A stretch of DNA of 64,000 nucleotides from Candidatus Heimdallarchaeota archaeon (lineage in GTDB: Archaea; Asgardarchaeota; Heimdallarchaeia; Hodarchaeales; Hodarchaeaceae): the NCBI GenBank assembly GCA_011364965.1, contig RDOB01000002.1, positions 545,849 through 609,848 on the forward strand, given 5' to 3'. Shown piece by piece: positions 31,201-40,399 of this stretch. Position numbers and translations under genes: made by a program. A model generated the notes under the pieces. The model saw only the letters and a list, made by a program, of their open reading frames with translations, had not been told where the DNA came from and made no database searches. Every line of letters begins with the position of its first letter. Position 1 is the stretch's first letter.

Positions 31201-31668
31201 ATGTCTGAATCTCAACCTGAAGAATATACAACAAAAACTATAAGTGATTTGACCCCCTTTGATAGGAAGCTTCAAGTCTCGTTTGTGGTAATTGAAAAAG
31301 GTGAAACTCGATCAATCACCAGTAAAAAAACTAATGAGGAGCATCATCTCGCTGATGTCAAAGTGGGCGATGGCACTGGAACCATTATTCTGACCCTCTG
31401 GGACGAAACCATTGACAAGGTCACGGAGGGTGAAACCTATGTCATAAAAAATTCCTATGTCAACGTATTTCAAGAACATATGCGTCTTGCACTCGGAAAA
31501 TGGGGAACTTTGGAAGATTCCGAGGAAAAGATTGGATTAGACTCTGTGAACATGGAAAATGATCGCTCATCTGAGACTCATCAAGGTAGACCCCGACGAA
31601 GACGGTATGGTGGTCGACGAGATGATCAAAGAGGTCGATCCTTCAACGAAGAGAAGTATAGATACTAA
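31201..31668 (+). CDS. OB-fold single-stranded DNA-binding protein (SOSS-B/RPA-like) with Arg/Gly-rich tail
   Basis: ISDLTPFDRKLQVSFVVIEKGETRSI...LADVKVGDGTGTIILTLWDE; tail RPRRRRYGGRRDDQRGR. Upstream GTG (31192) is an alternative start. Confidence 0.85.
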   Translation: MSESQPEEYTTKTISDLTPFDRKLQVSFVVIEKGETRSITSKKTNEEHHLADVKVGDGTGTIILTLWDETIDKVTEGETYVIKNSYVNVFQEHMRLALGKWGTLEDSEEKIGLDSVNMENDRSSETHQGRPRRRRYGGRRDDQRGRSFNEEKYRY

Positions 31669-31674
31669 ATATAT

Positions 31675-31712
31675 CCTTCTTCATCATTTTCCCTCCTTTT
31701 TATTCTTTTTTC
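31675..31712 (+). terminator. T-rich tract downstream of ssDNA-binding protein gene
   Basis: ccttcttcatcattttccctcctttttattcttttttc. Confidence 0.35.
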
Positions 31713-31870
31713 GAATACTCCAAATCCTTAGTTTTTTGACTCCAAAGTATTTATTATTATTGGGATAAAAATTTTTCAATAAGCAGTCATTTGGGCTAAT
31801 TGTCAATTAGGCTACATATTTTTGTATTCAATTGGAATATCTCTCATATAATTTCTAGTAGGTTTTTATA

Positions 31871-33193
31871 ATGTTAAATATTTTGGGAATGAGGCTTGAA
31901 GATAAAAATAAGTGGGAACGAAGAGCTCCTTTGATACCAAAACATGTCAAGGAATTAGTAGAAAAACATGAAATACAATTCATAATTCAATCTTCCTATA
32001 TTCGCATTTTTGAGGATCAAGAATATCTTAATGCAGGTGCAGACGTATCTACTAGCCTAGATAAAGCAAATATTATTTTTGCTATCAAAGAAATCCCCTT
32101 ACCGACTTTGAAGGAGAACAAAATATATATCTTCTTCTCTCATACTATCAAAGGGCAACGACGCAATATGCCAATGTTAAAACATATTTTGAACTTGAAT
32201 TCGACATTAATAGATTATGAAAGAATAGTAAATAGTAAGGGGTTTCGTTTAATATTCTTTGGGAATTACGCTGGATTAGCAGGCATGATAGAAACCTTAA
32301 GGGGTTATGGTCAAAGAGTTTTGGCAATTGATGGTGTAAAAACTCCTTTCCTCAAACTTAAACATACATATGAATATTCCGATTTAAGCGAAGCAAAGCA
32401 AGCAATTTCAAATATTGGGAGCGAAATTCAAAAAAATGGACTACCAGAAGAAATTATTCCAGTTGTTGTAGGTTTCGCAGGTTATGGCAATGTTAGCAAA
32501 GGCGCCCAATCTATTTTAGATCTACTTCCTGTAATTGAGATTTCTCCAACCGAATTGGAAGATTTTTGGAAAACCAAAGACTTCTCTTTTAACCATATTT
32601 ACAAGAGCGTTTTTAAAGAAGAGCATATGGTTCAGCGTAAGGATCAAGGAAAATTTGACCTTCAAGATTATTATAAATCAGGATTATCGAATTATGAGGG
32701 AATTTTTTCAAGTTATACTCCCTATTTAAGTATACTCGTGAATGGAATATATTGGAGTGAAAAATATCCTCGATTACTTACAAAAAAACACATTAGAGAC
32801 ATGTTTCAATCAAAAATGCCTGTTCATTTACGAATTATTGGTGATATTTCATGTGATATCGAAGGAGGAATTGAGGCTACTATTAAAGTAACAGAACCAG
32901 ATAATCCTATGTTCATCTATGATCCTTTCACGGAAAAAGCTAGCCATGATGGAAAAAATGAAGGATTAGCTATAATTGCTGTTGATAATTTGCCGTGTGA
33001 ATTACCTCGAGAATCCTCTACGAATTTCAGTAACACATTAGTTCCTTTTATCCCAATAATTGCAAAAACTGATTTCAATAAACCATTCGAAGATTTAGCT
33101 CTTCCACCAGAACTTAAAAATGCAATTATCGTCCACCAAGGTAAACTAACTCCATATTTTCAATATCTAGATAATTTTCTGAGAGAAATCTAA
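31871..33193 (+). CDS. Lysine-ketoglutarate reductase (saccharopine-forming), AASS LKR-domain-like
   Basis: KWERRAPLIPKHVKEL, IFFSHTIKGQRRNMPMLKHIL, FFGNYAGLAGMIETLRGYGQRVLAI, GYGNVSKGAQSILDLLPV, YLSILVNGIYWSEKYPRLLTK, VDNLPCELPRESS, as in the N-terminal half of eukaryotic AASS. Confidence 0.9.
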   Translation: MLNILGMRLEDKNKWERRAPLIPKHVKELVEKHEIQFIIQSSYIRIFEDQEYLNAGADVSTSLDKANIIFAIKEIPLPTLKENKIYIFFSHTIKGQRRNMPMLKHILNLNSTLIDYERIVNSKGFRLIFFGNYAGLAGMIETLRGYGQRVLAIDGVKTPFLKLKHTYEYSDLSEAKQAISNIGSEIQKNGLPEEIIPVVVGFAGYGNVSKGAQSILDLLPVIEISPTELEDFWKTKDFSFNHIYKSVFKEEHMVQRKDQGKFDLQDYYKSGLSNYEGIFSSYTPYLSILVNGIYWSEKYPRLLTKKHIRDMFQSKMPVHLRIIGDISCDIEGGIEATIKVTEPDNPMFIYDPFTEKASHDGKNEGLAIIAVDNLPCELPRESSTNFSNTLVPFIPIIAKTDFNKPFEDLALPPELKNAIIVHQGKLTPYFQYLDNFLREI

Positions 33194-33267
33194 AGAATTT
33201 TTAAATCTGCCATAAAATTAAAACTATAATTGAATAAAGTAAGAGATCCTAAAAGGAGAATTATATA

Positions 33268-34623
33268 ATGAAAAAAATATTGGTACTTGGCGCTGGAATG
33301 GTTGCAGGGCCCCATATTAATTATTTGCTTGATCATAACTTTCGAGTAACAGTTGCTAGCCGAACTCTCTCCAAAGCAGAAGCTCTGATTAAGAATCATC
33401 CAAATGGATTTGCTGTAAAGTTCGATATCACAAAAACACCAGAAAACTTGGAGGGTCTGATAAAAAATTGTGATCTTGCAGTAAGCTTGCTTCCATATGT
33501 ATATCATGTGGATGTAGCCCGAGAATGTATCAAACAAAAAAAACACATGGTAACTACTTCTTATGTCAGCCCAGAAATGAGAGAGTTGGATAAAAAAGCC
33601 AGAGAAGTTGGAATTACCATTTTAAATGAAATAGGAGTCGATCCTGGGATTGACCATATGAGTGCAAAAAAAATTGTTGATAAGGTTCACAAAGAAGGAG
33701 GAGAAATCTTATCGTTTAAGTCTTATACAGGAGGACTTCCCGCTCCAGATGCTAATACCAATCCTTGGGGTTATAAGCTATCGTGGTCTCCACGAGGGGT
33801 GATTTTGGCAGGACGAAACCCTGCTAAATACTTAGAGAACGGAAAAATTGTGGAAATTCCAGGTGAGGATCTATTTGATCATTATATTCCATTCTATATC
33901 CCTGAGAAAGGCCCTGGAGACGAGGAAGAACTTGGAATGTTAGAAGGATATCCAAATAGAAATTCTATAGAACCTTATATTGATGTTTATGAGATCCCTG
34001 AAACTAAAACGATAATAAGAGGAACTCTTAGAAATACCAGCTGGTGTCGGACAATGAAAAAAGTGGCAGATATAGGGTATCTCAATTTAAATGAAGAAGA
34101 ATTTCCAATTACTTTAACATATGGTCAACTAACTAATAAGCTTCTAGGTAAACCTTTAGATGCCGATACCAAATCAGAATTTATGGACCAATTTGACTAT
34201 AATGAGTCGGATGATGTAGTGAAAAGATTTGATTGGATGGGTTTATTCGGAACTGATTCTTTACCATCTAATAAGATATCACCACTAGATGCTTTATGTC
34301 ATCAATTCGAACAACACTTACAGTATTCTCTCGGAGAACGAGATATGTTAATAATGGTTCATGAATTCATATACAAAGAATCTAACGGTAAGAAAAAAAA
34401 GCATACATCAACTATGATTGATTATGGGCTTAAAAATGGCCCGAGTTCAATGTCTAGAACTGTTGGTCTTCCAGCTGCTATTGGATCTCGTATGATACTG
34501 GAAGGAAAGATTAAAGATAAAGGAGTTCTCATTCCAGTGAAAAGCACCATTTATGAACCAATTTTAAAGGAATTACAAGAGCATGGAATTGGATTCATTG
34601 ATAAACTGGAAGATATCAAGTAG
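33268..34623 (+). CDS. Saccharopine dehydrogenase (glutamate-forming), AASS SDH-domain/LYS9-like
   Basis: KKILVLGAGMVAGPHINYLL, DLAVSLLPYVYHVDVARECI, NEIGVDPGIDHMSAKKIVDKV, SYTGGLPAPDANTNPWGYKLSWSPRGV, MLEGYPNRNS, TVGLPAAIGSRMILEGKI. Confidence 0.93.
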   Translation: MKKILVLGAGMVAGPHINYLLDHNFRVTVASRTLSKAEALIKNHPNGFAVKFDITKTPENLEGLIKNCDLAVSLLPYVYHVDVARECIKQKKHMVTTSYVSPEMRELDKKAREVGITILNEIGVDPGIDHMSAKKIVDKVHKEGGEILSFKSYTGGLPAPDANTNPWGYKLSWSPRGVILAGRNPAKYLENGKIVEIPGEDLFDHYIPFYIPEKGPGDEEELGMLEGYPNRNSIEPYIDVYEIPETKTIIRGTLRNTSWCRTMKKVADIGYLNLNEEEFPITLTYGQLTNKLLGKPLDADTKSEFMDQFDYNESDDVVKRFDWMGLFGTDSLPSNKISPLDALCHQFEQHLQYSLGERDMLIMVHEFIYKESNGKKKKHTSTMIDYGLKNGPSSMSRTVGLPAAIGSRMILEGKIKDKGVLIPVKSTIYEPILKELQEHGIGFIDKLEDIK

Positions 34624-34670
34624 TATCTATTTTAACTCTATAATTTTTCCTTTTTATTATTCCGTGATTA

Positions 34671-35477
34671 TTAGAATTTGCAATCACAGTATGTTGCTAA
34701 AAAGCTACTTTCGGTCTTGAATCCAAGCTTTTCATATAATCTACGAGCGCCAAAGTTACCTTCATCTACCCACAATACGATATTTTTCACCTCTAGCTGG
34801 TTGAAAAGATATTGGATGAGTTTCCCTACAGTTTGTAATCCAAGACCTTTTTTCCTCTCCAAGAGTTTTGTCTCAACACTTCTAATTATAGCAAATGAAT
34901 AATTTTGTTTAATTAATATATAAGGAGCAGCTGCAAAACTGATTATTTCATCACCCTGAAGCACTCCATAGTTAATTCCCCCATTAAGGTGTTTATATCG
35001 CTTAGGAAGGTCAGTGTTCTGTTTGGGTAATCGGATGGTATTGATTTCTTCTTTTTCTAAAAAAGAAAAATCATTAGGGGTTAACCGGAGTGTTAAATAA
35101 GTATTAAAGACGTCACTTGATTCATTCGTTTCTAATGACCTAAAATTTTGAAATTTTGAATGGATCAAATCATCAAATGAGCTGTCTTCAAACATTACCA
35201 CAATATTTGTTTTGAGCCATTGGATTTTCCTGTATTGCTTCCATGCATTTTGGCCATATAAATAGTATTTATTTTCAAATCTATATATAAAATTTAGAGT
35301 GGGCTTTAATTTATACGAGAATTCAATGTTTTTTTCATTTCTATGGTGATTCCATAGAATATAAGCTACTTTGCTAAGAGGAAACTGATCTATATTCTCA
35401 ATGAATTTTTTTTCAGAATTATTTTTATTAAAAATATAAAGCCATCTTTTCCTCATGAAAGTTACAGATCCAGACAC
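34671..35477 (-). CDS. GNAT-family N-acetyltransferase
   Basis: C-terminal 'VETKLLERKKGLGLQTVGKLIQYLFNQLEVKNIVLWVDEGNFGARRLYEKLGFKTES'. Confidence 0.8.
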   Translation of the reverse strand: MSGSVTFMRKRWLYIFNKNNSEKKFIENIDQFPLSKVAYILWNHHRNEKNIEFSYKLKPTLNFIYRFENKYYLYGQNAWKQYRKIQWLKTNIVVMFEDSSFDDLIHSKFQNFRSLETNESSDVFNTYLTLRLTPNDFSFLEKEEINTIRLPKQNTDLPKRYKHLNGGINYGVLQGDEIISFAAAPYILIKQNYSFAIIRSVETKLLERKKGLGLQTVGKLIQYLFNQLEVKNIVLWVDEGNFGARRLYEKLGFKTESSFLATYCDCKF

Positions 35478-35557
35478 TTTTGATATTAAAATTCCTAGAA
35501 AGTATTTAATTCTATCTCAATAATTTATAATCTGAGGCTTCAGATCTGGAATAGAGC

Positions 35558-36451
35558 TTATTCCACGAAAGAAAATTCCTTATTTTGGTCAGATAGCGGG
35601 TGTCCGAGATCATATGATTTCCTTAGATGTTCTAACGAGACATGGGTATATAATTGTGTAGTGGATAGTGAAGAGTGACCTAGTAATTCTTGAATAACTC
35701 GAATATCAACTGAATTTGAGAGTAAATGGGTTGCAAAGGCATGCCTTAACGTATGAGGTGTTAATTTCTTACCTGTTAATCCAGCTAATTTCTTATATTT
35801 ACTAACTAGCCTCTGGATCGATCGTGTAGTCATTCTCGTGCCTGATTTATTCAAAATGAGTGCTTTTTCCATAGATGTTTTATTATGATTATTCAAGAAT
35901 TCTTCGAGAAGAGGAATTAATTGCCCAGGTAATGGTATAATACGATCCTTATTTCCTTTTCCTCCCTCAACCCTTAAAATTCTCTCCTTTATATTGATAT
36001 TCTGAATATTTAAGTTACTTAATTCTGACACTCTCATCCCTGTCGCGTAGAGTAGATAAAGTATGGTTTTATCACGTATATTTTGAGGAGTATTTAGGAG
36101 TAAGGCGGCTTCTTTAACTGTGATAGTTTTTGGAAGTGATTTAGGTATTTTGGGGGATTCTATTCCCTCTGCTGGATTAGATGTTATATACCCTTCTTTT
36201 TTAATGAATTTATAAAATGACTTCAGACAACAGATTTTTCTATGTAGACTTCGTGGGGCATAATCTTTATCCCTCTTGAGATGTAAGAAAAAACGGCGTA
36301 AATCAGCTGTTTTGGCTTTTTCTAGGTTCTTGGCGTTAGTAAATCCTTCAAACATCTTCAAGTCGTATGTATATTCACGAATTGTTCTAGGGGAATAACC
36401 TTTCTCAATTTCCAGATATGTAGTAAAATCATCAATTAAAGTGCTATTCAT
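35558..36451 (-). CDS. xerA: Tyrosine recombinase XerA/XerC-like
   Basis: N-terminal SAM-like domain; catalytic ATGMRVSEL, TPHTLRHAFATHLL, IQELLGHSSLSTTQLYTHV. Confidence 0.9.
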   Translation of the reverse strand: MNSTLIDDFTTYLEIEKGYSPRTIREYTYDLKMFEGFTNAKNLEKAKTADLRRFFLHLKRDKDYAPRSLHRKICCLKSFYKFIKKEGYITSNPAEGIESPKIPKSLPKTITVKEAALLLNTPQNIRDKTILYLLYATGMRVSELSNLNIQNINIKERILRVEGGKGNKDRIIPLPGQLIPLLEEFLNNHNKTSMEKALILNKSGTRMTTRSIQRLVSKYKKLAGLTGKKLTPHTLRHAFATHLLSNSVDIRVIQELLGHSSLSTTQLYTHVSLEHLRKSYDLGHPLSDQNKEFSFVE

Positions 36452-36543
36452 TGTAGCTAAGTTTGACGACTTTTAATCCTAAATGAGATAATATCATGCA
36501 AAGAATATCCCAATTAGAGAGTAGCGTGCAATATTTCGATTTA

Positions 36544-37095
36544 CTATTCGTATATACGATTAGTTAATGTAGCTTGTCCAGTCTCTTCATTGTAAGAAAC
36601 GAGTTCAGCTCGATTTAATTCATGGAGTGAATGTAATATAATCGCTGGAGCAAAACCAGTTGCTTTTGTTAGTTCCTCTCGGTTCATTGCATTCTTATCT
36701 CCGTGAAGAATGTATAATATTTTTGCATGAGGTTGAGCTGCGAATACTTGTTCGAGTAAAGTAATATAGATGCTCAAAAGTTGTTTGATATCTAATGTAA
36801 CTTCTTGTTTCCCTGACATTTCTTTGAAGAGATCCGAAATCCGTTTGAATTCCGCTTCTAGGGACATATAATCGAACTCTAGCTGTTGTCGTTTAAGATT
36901 GGCTTCATCCAACTCTTTGGATGCCTTATTCAACTTCTCTTCTCTTTCTGTGAGTAATTTTTCCTTTTGCTCCAGTTCCTGTGTGATAGCTTCTATAGTG
37001 TTTTTTACTTTCTCAATTGTTGGCACTATTTCCTCTATTGAGATTGTTTTTCCTTCCATAAAATTCACCAATGTATCATAAACTGAATATAACAC
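36544..37095 (-). CDS. Coiled-coil protein with C-terminal winged-helix-like region
   Basis: Long heptad-rich coil, then 'ILYILHGDKNAMNREELTKATGFAPAIILHSLHELNRAELVSYNEETGQATL' wHTH-like. Confidence 0.55.
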   Translation of the reverse strand: MLYSVYDTLVNFMEGKTISIEEIVPTIEKVKNTIEAITQELEQKEKLLTEREEKLNKASKELDEANLKRQQLEFDYMSLEAEFKRISDLFKEMSGKQEVTLDIKQLLSIYITLLEQVFAAQPHAKILYILHGDKNAMNREELTKATGFAPAIILHSLHELNRAELVSYNEETGQATLTNRIYE

Positions 37096-37185
37096 AATTT
37101 TATAATCTTAAGAAAAAGAACTTTATAAATTATGAGTAATTTTTAGATTTCTTTCTCAGATCGAAATCAACATTTAAATAATAAA

Positions 37186-38127
37186 TTATTTATTGAATAA
37201 AGTTAAATATCCATAAGTATCAAACAGATCAGGTAGATTCCTAATTGAATCTTGTTCCCAGATTCTGCGTCTCTCATTTTTTATTACTAAGGCTTCTCTA
37301 AAGTGAAGATTCTCCTTTAAGGTTTTTACTTTGTCTAAAATGCTAATATTATCTCCAGGAGAGTGAAAAAATTTTGATAATTTATAAAATGTAATTAAAA
37401 CCACAGGAATTTGAAAAATTTCTATAATATGTTGAACTGTTTTGATAATCGATGTTTTATATGCATTGAACTCCAAAGATTCCCTCTTTGGCCGATTTGC
37501 AAAGATTTGATTATATTCAACGAAATCTCCTAAATTAATACGCAATATATCAAATTTCAAAGGTGCAAAATCAATTAATGATCGAACTGATCCTACGGCA
37601 ATTGTATTCTTTGTGATGGGAATGATTGGTTGGGTGTATAATTCAAACTGCGGCGGCAAAGTTACAGATTTTGACTCAAATCCACTTTCGTCTAAGGATG
37701 CATGATAATGTACATCCGAGCTAAAGATTGCAATTGGATCAAACTTCGAGACACTAGAACCTTTAATTATCGAATATCTTAATTTTGGGATCTCAGTGAA
37801 ATCTAGTCTTGTTCCCACAACAGATAAATCTAATTGCTTTGAAAGTGGAAAATAAAAAGGAGCATTATTAAGTGCAGTGGAACCGTCAACGACAAAAAGA
37901 GTCTTTAAGGTGCAGGATTTGCTATAAACTTCTAGGTCGTCTGCATCTTCATCCTCATCTACCTTATCAGTTATCTTTCTAGCAATAATTGAATATCTTG
38001 GAATCCCAAGAAATTCTCGGTATAATTTTTGGGAATGTGTTCTAAAAAAAAGATAGTCTGGAAAGGATAATAGCCCTATTCTGGGAGTTACGATTATATT
38101 TTGATTTCGAAGAAAAATCTCAAGCAT
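37186..38127 (-). CDS. Hypothetical protein
   Basis: 313 aa uninterrupted ORF; no family recognised. Confidence 0.55.
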   Translation of the reverse strand: MLEIFLRNQNIIVTPRIGLLSFPDYLFFRTHSQKLYREFLGIPRYSIIARKITDKVDEDEDADDLEVYSKSCTLKTLFVVDGSTALNNAPFYFPLSKQLDLSVVGTRLDFTEIPKLRYSIIKGSSVSKFDPIAIFSSDVHYHASLDESGFESKSVTLPPQFELYTQPIIPITKNTIAVGSVRSLIDFAPLKFDILRINLGDFVEYNQIFANRPKRESLEFNAYKTSIIKTVQHIIEIFQIPVVLITFYKLSKFFHSPGDNISILDKVKTLKENLHFREALVIKNERRRIWEQDSIRNLPDLFDTYGYLTLFNK

Positions 38128-38239
38128 GAATTATTCATAGCAACAAGCAGGTATTAATTTGTTGCGTATAATTATTAGTAACACATACATAGATTTCTTA
38201 ATTAAAGATAAAATAAAGAGATCACCCAGCTGATATGTT

Positions 38240-39241
38240 ATGGAATTTCAATACGATTTAGAGCTTAATAAGATTGAAAGTATGATCAAGAATAAAAACA
38301 TTAAGCGAATTCTAATTCAAATGCCTGAAGGGATGTTAGATACTCCCTTAAAATCTATTATAACTAAATTTTCTGATTCTAATATTGAAATTTTTCTTGC
38401 TGGCGATGCTAGCTATGGAATATGTGATATAGCAATAGAGAAAGCCAAATTTCTTGACTGTGATCTATTGATTCATTTTGGTCATACAGATTTTGCGTTC
38501 GCTGATCGGATTCATTCGACAGTAGAAGGGATTAATATATTGATTATCCCCGCTTTGGTAACTTTTAACATTTCAAGCTCGCTTAATAATATCAAGAATA
38601 AGCTAGATGAATTAAGGTGGAGAAAAGTAATTATTACAGCTACTGCTCAACACTTAAACAATTTAAAAGAGTTAAAAACCTTCCTAGAAAAACAAAAGAT
38701 AATAGTTTCTAATGAGACTCAAATAATAGGCTGTCACATAGGTTCATTACGAACGCCAACTCAAAATGATGGAATTATCTCCTTACATGCTGGGGAATTC
38801 CATACTCGGGGATTATTACTAAATTCCTCAATACCAGTGCTTCAAGTTAACCCTTATACCTCTAATATCAGCTATTATTCATCTGATGAACGAGAAAGGA
38901 TAATCAAACAAAGACTTAATGTAATTACCAAAGTAAAATCCGCTCAATATTGGGGAATAATTTCTAGTTCAAAAATTGGTCAATATAACCCCACAAATAT
39001 AGAAAGTATAAGACAGAAGTTATCAAATGCAAAAAAGAGGCATCTTATAGTAATTGCTGAAAATATTGATACTCAAGTTTTATTTAATATGACTTGGGTT
39101 GATGCGTGGGTGAATACAGCATGCCCCCGGTTAATCGACGATCAAGAGCGTTTTTTTAAGCCTATAATAACCTTTAAAGAATTTCTATATTTATTTGGAG
39201 ACGTTACTTGGGAAAATTTGCTTGAAAAGGGGTTTATATAG
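38240..39241 (+). CDS. dph2: Diphthamide biosynthesis Dph2 (2-(3-amino-3-carboxypropyl)histidine synthase)
   Basis: IQMPEGMLD, GDASYGICDIA, HFGHTDF, IGCHIGS, and ACPRLIDDQ: three cysteine positions of the Dph1/Dph2 [4Fe-4S] site. Confidence 0.9.
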   Translation: MEFQYDLELNKIESMIKNKNIKRILIQMPEGMLDTPLKSIITKFSDSNIEIFLAGDASYGICDIAIEKAKFLDCDLLIHFGHTDFAFADRIHSTVEGINILIIPALVTFNISSSLNNIKNKLDELRWRKVIITATAQHLNNLKELKTFLEKQKIIVSNETQIIGCHIGSLRTPTQNDGIISLHAGEFHTRGLLLNSSIPVLQVNPYTSNISYYSSDERERIIKQRLNVITKVKSAQYWGIISSSKIGQYNPTNIESIRQKLSNAKKRHLIVIAENIDTQVLFNMTWVDAWVNTACPRLIDDQERFFKPIITFKEFLYLFGDVTWENLLEKGFI

Positions 39242-39363
39242 TATCAAACGGCATTCTTCATTATTTATTCGAATTCTTTCTCTAGTTTACCTTAAGAATT
39301 AGTCAAGGATATTTTATTTATTGTAAGATAGATTAAACTCGTTTATGCAGGAAGTCATAATTA

Positions 39364-40314
39364 TTGACTCGGGAACAATCCGATGAGATTTCGTATGAAA
39401 AGGTGACTTCCGGGCCAATTACAACTGGTAAATCATCAATTAAAGGGAGTAATCTGGTTGTTGTTCTTGCAGATGAAGGTGGATTACCAGTTTATACAAG
39501 ATCAATTCATATTGACAAATCAGGTTATATTCATGAAAGAGAAAACGAAACATTTGATCCAAAAAATGAAAGCGTAGTTTTGATATCTGGGCTAATTGAA
39601 GCCATTATGCAATTAAAAGAAATCGTTCGGCCAACATTAATTGATATCACTCTTGATAAAGAATCAGATAAACCAATATATGTGGATTATGCAAAAGCTC
39701 CTGACGGAATTTCCCTCCTCTCCTTATCAACTTCACCTGAGTTTCAACAGCTTCCAATTAACTTGCTTAAGTATTATACTCCTCTTAGAGGAGAATTTGA
39801 CAAATCCATAGCAAATTGGAACGAGAGATTTGTAGAAATTGTTGAAGATCCTATTAATGAAGATGCTGCCATCTACTGGAGAATTTTATCACAAATTAAG
39901 CGAGAATTATCTGAATTTGTTTCATTTATCTTGGTTTATGATCCAGATGGTAATTATCTTTTTTCAACCGCACGAAATCAGGAACGAGGAAGCCTACCGG
40001 ATCCATTATTGGATTCGATTTCTAAATATATAAAACAAGAATATCTTCTTCGGAAATATCGGAATAATGTTTCCCTGATTGGAGCAAAGCGCTTACGTGA
40101 TTCTGTTATATGGCATTTCAAATGTTTTGACAAAATTTTTGTATTCTTCACTTATCGTGTTCCTGACCTTCATACTTTCTCTACTTTACAATCTGAAATG
40201 ATTACTTTTATTTCTAATAACTTGGAGCGATTCATTGAAACAGCTAACGTTCATTCCCTTTCAAGTAGTATTAAAAAGAACTTTAATTCTACTAGGTTTA
40301 TTTTTCTATCCTGA
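39364..40314 (+). CDS. Protein with two longin/roadblock-like segments
   Basis: 'NLVVVLADEGGLPVYTRSIHIDKSG...ESVVLISGLIEAIMQLKEIV' and 'FVSFILVYDPDGNYLFSTA...FDKIFVFFTY' follow a longin-like beta-beta-alpha pattern; TTG start. Confidence 0.5.
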   Translation: MTREQSDEISYEKVTSGPITTGKSSIKGSNLVVVLADEGGLPVYTRSIHIDKSGYIHERENETFDPKNESVVLISGLIEAIMQLKEIVRPTLIDITLDKESDKPIYVDYAKAPDGISLLSLSTSPEFQQLPINLLKYYTPLRGEFDKSIANWNERFVEIVEDPINEDAAIYWRILSQIKRELSEFVSFILVYDPDGNYLFSTARNQERGSLPDPLLDSISKYIKQEYLLRKYRNNVSLIGAKRLRDSVIWHFKCFDKIFVFFTYRVPDLHTFSTLQSEMITFISNNLERFIETANVHSLSSSIKKNFNSTRFIFLS

Positions 40315-40399
40315 TTGGGTAAAATCAGCTTTCTAAAAGATTTTAATAGTATTTTATGTAGGAAAGTCCTTAAGCAGGTTAAATCCCTTAGTTTTTTAA

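Noticed and set aside
35558-36451. Integrase marking a mobile element
   Set aside because: Sequence looks like a housekeeping XerA/XerC recombinase; no flanking att repeats, tRNA or phage genes seen.
37186-38127. NurA nuclease
   Set aside because: 'FVVDGSTAL' is weakly reminiscent of NurA, but other motifs do not match and no HerA/Mre11/Rad50 genes are nearby; left as hypothetical.
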